Origin: Kosakonia sp. SMBL-WEM22 | GTDB taxonomy: Bacteria; Pseudomonadota; Gammaproteobacteria; Enterobacterales; Enterobacteriaceae | Direction: 5' to 3' | Assembly (NCBI RefSeq): GCF_014490785.1 | Contig: NZ_CP051488.1 | Location: 3,720,001-3,784,000 of the forward strand | DNA: 64,000 bases | Part shown: in pieces, positions 62,853-64,000 of the stretch | Position numbering within the stretch: position 1 is the first letter of the stretch | Layout: every line of letters starts with the position of its first letter | The notes under the pieces: generated by a model | Databases searched by the model: none | The model's input: only the letters and a program-made list of their open reading frames with translations | What the model was told of the DNA's origin: nothing | Program-made: the position numbers and the translations under genes

Positions 62853-64000
62853 TCAACCGATGGACGCCACGTTACTGTTGCGCGCCGCCTGTTTCAGCAG
62901 CGTATCGCGCGGCCCATCGGCCACCACTTTGCCGTTCTCCATCACCACAATCCGGTCCACTAAGTTGAGCAGCGCCGGGCGATGGGTTACCAGCACCAGC
63001 GTGCGCCCGGTGAGCCACTGTTGTAGCTGGCGGATGACCCACGCTTCCAGTTGCTCATCCATTGAGGCCGTTGGTTCATCCAGCAACACAATTTGCGGAT
63101 TGCGCACAATCAAACGGCTCAGCAGCACCATCTGCCGCTGGCCGCCGGAGAGCCCACGCCCGCCTTCGTTAATCAGCCGATCGAGACTTGCGGCATCCTG
63201 CTGCACAAGGTTGATCGCCCCGCTGATGCGTAGCGCCTGAATCAGCTCCGCTTCGGTAGCATGCGGATGTCCCAGCATCAGGTTCTGGCGCAGCGTGCCG
63301 AAAAAGAGGCGCGAATCCTGCGACAGATAACCCACCTGGCGGCGCACGTCCGTCGGATCGATATGCGCCATATCAACGCCATCAATAATCACTTTCCCTT
63401 TGCTGGCCTGTGCCTGGCCGGAGAGCAGTTTCAGCAGCGTTGATTTCCCGGCACCGGTTTTGCCAAGAATGGCTACCCGCTCGCCCGGTTTGATCTCCAG
63501 CTCATTAATATTTAGCGCCAAATCGCCCTTCTCTTCGTCATAGCTGTACTGCATTTGCTGCAGCTGAAAGTGTCCAGCCAGCACCGGGCAGTGCGCCATC
63601 TTCTTATCCGCCTCTTTATCGAGCGGCTTTTTCAGTAGATCGTTGAGGCCACTCATCGCCGATTTAGCATGCTGCCAGCGGGAGAAGACCATGGTGAGCT
63701 GCATCAGCGGCGCAATCGTGCGCGAAGAGAGCAGGCTACAGGCCACCAGTGTCCCGGTCGTAATGTCGCCATCGATCACCAGAAAACAGCCAAACACCAG
63801 CATCCCGGCATAGGTGATCTGCTGCACTGTCGAGGCCCAGCCGCTCAGCCGAGCGCCCCATACGCGCTGCTTCATGCCAACATTTGCCCCCACGGCATGG
63901 GTGTTCTCCCACTGCCGCTGGAAGTAGGGCTCGGCCTGTAACGCTTTAATGTCCTCCACCCCTTCGATGGACTCCACCAGCACCGCGTTGCGGATCGCAC
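62853..64000 (-). CDS. Type I secretion ABC transporter (LapB-like), N-terminus beyond window
   Basis: At least 382 residues of the C-terminal part; the frame is open to the window edge. The end of a transmembrane domain (VQQITYAGMLVFGCFLVIDG) is followed by the nucleotide-binding domain: Walker A GKTGAGKSTLL, Q-loop, signature GGRGLSGGQRQMVLL, Walker B IVLLDEPTASMD and H-loop LVLVTHRPALL. Exports a large substrate together with the adjacent HlyD protein; the substrate gene is not in view. Confidence 0.92.
   Translation of the reverse strand, partial: AIRNAVLVESIEGVEDIKALQAEPYFQRQWENTHAVGANVGMKQRVWGARLSGWASTVQQITYAGMLVFGCFLVIDGDITTGTLVACSLLSSRTIAPLMQLTMVFSRWQHAKSAMSGLNDLLKKPLDKEADKKMAHCPVLAGHFQLQQMQYSYDEEKGDLALNINELEIKPGERVAILGKTGAGKSTLLKLLSGQAQASKGKVIIDGVDMAHIDPTDVRRQVGYLSQDSRLFFGTLRQNLMLGHPHATEAELIQALRISGAINLVQQDAASLDRLINEGGRGLSGGQRQMVLLSRLIVRNPQIVLLDEPTASMDEQLEAWVIRQLQQWLTGRTLVLVTHRPALLNLVDRIVVMENGKVVADGPRDTLLKQAARNSNVASIG

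Overview
The window is a stretch of enterobacterial chromosome. Gene order and near E. coli-length proteins run srmB-grcA-ung-yfiF-trxC-tapT-patZ-pssA-yfiM-kgtP-rrn-clpB-pgeF-rluD-bamD-raiA-pheA-tyrA-aroF, then rplS-trmD-rimM-rpsP-ffh-ypjD-corB-grpE-nadK-recN-bamE-rnfH-ratA-smpB. This fits the Enterobacter/Kosakonia/Klebsiella side of Enterobacteriaceae; the species cannot be fixed from sequence alone. The backbone carries classic regulatory signals that can be read directly: two FNR sites at grcA, sigma-32 promoters at clpB and grpE, TyrR boxes at aroF, the pheL attenuator at pheA and two LexA boxes at recN. A complete rRNA operon (16S, tRNA-Glu(UUC), 23S, 5S; reverse strand) lies at 11.15-16.6 kb.

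The accessory part is about 29.4-50.3 kb, between aroF (plus a PepSY/DUF2946 membrane gene pair) and rplS, where E. coli has the yfiRNB genes. It holds a P2/186-type element from which every head gene is absent: no portal, terminase, scaffold, capsid or head-completion gene, no cos, and an integrase cut to its first ~40 codons. What remains is ordered and intact: a 186-like CI repressor with a duplicated DNA-binding domain, a Cox-like regulator, small early genes, a P2 A-type replication initiator, a LexA-controlled small ORF where phage 186 has tum, holin, SAR endolysin and nested spanins, tail genes X, R, V, W, J, I, two tandem fibre-plus-chaperone modules, sheath FI, tube FII, E/E' with its frameshift site, tape measure T, U, D, and an Ogr-type late activator. 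I read this as an SOS-inducible R-type (contractile) tailocin locus rather than a prophage. Two regulatory layers were found by eye: a repeated CI-operator-like motif (GCATTTGC core) at the early promoter, on both sides of it, and in front of ogr; and five late-promoter boxes of the form TTGT-N12-(C/A)CA with a -10 at fixed distance, one before each late unit, including each fibre module.

Between the tailocin and rplS lie the remains of a second related element: a frameshifted 3' piece of a replication gene, a truncated IS3-family element, a fragment of baseplate gene V, and a diverged copy of the rplS 3' end and terminator. The right end of the window starts a type I secretion system (membrane fusion protein and LapB-like ABC exporter) next to smpB.

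How the tailocin genes would work together (inference): DNA damage relieves LexA repression of the 61-aa ORF, which would antagonise CI; the early operon and ogr are derepressed; Ogr turns on five late units; sheathed tails without heads assemble with either of two fibre types and are released by holin/endolysin/spanin lysis.
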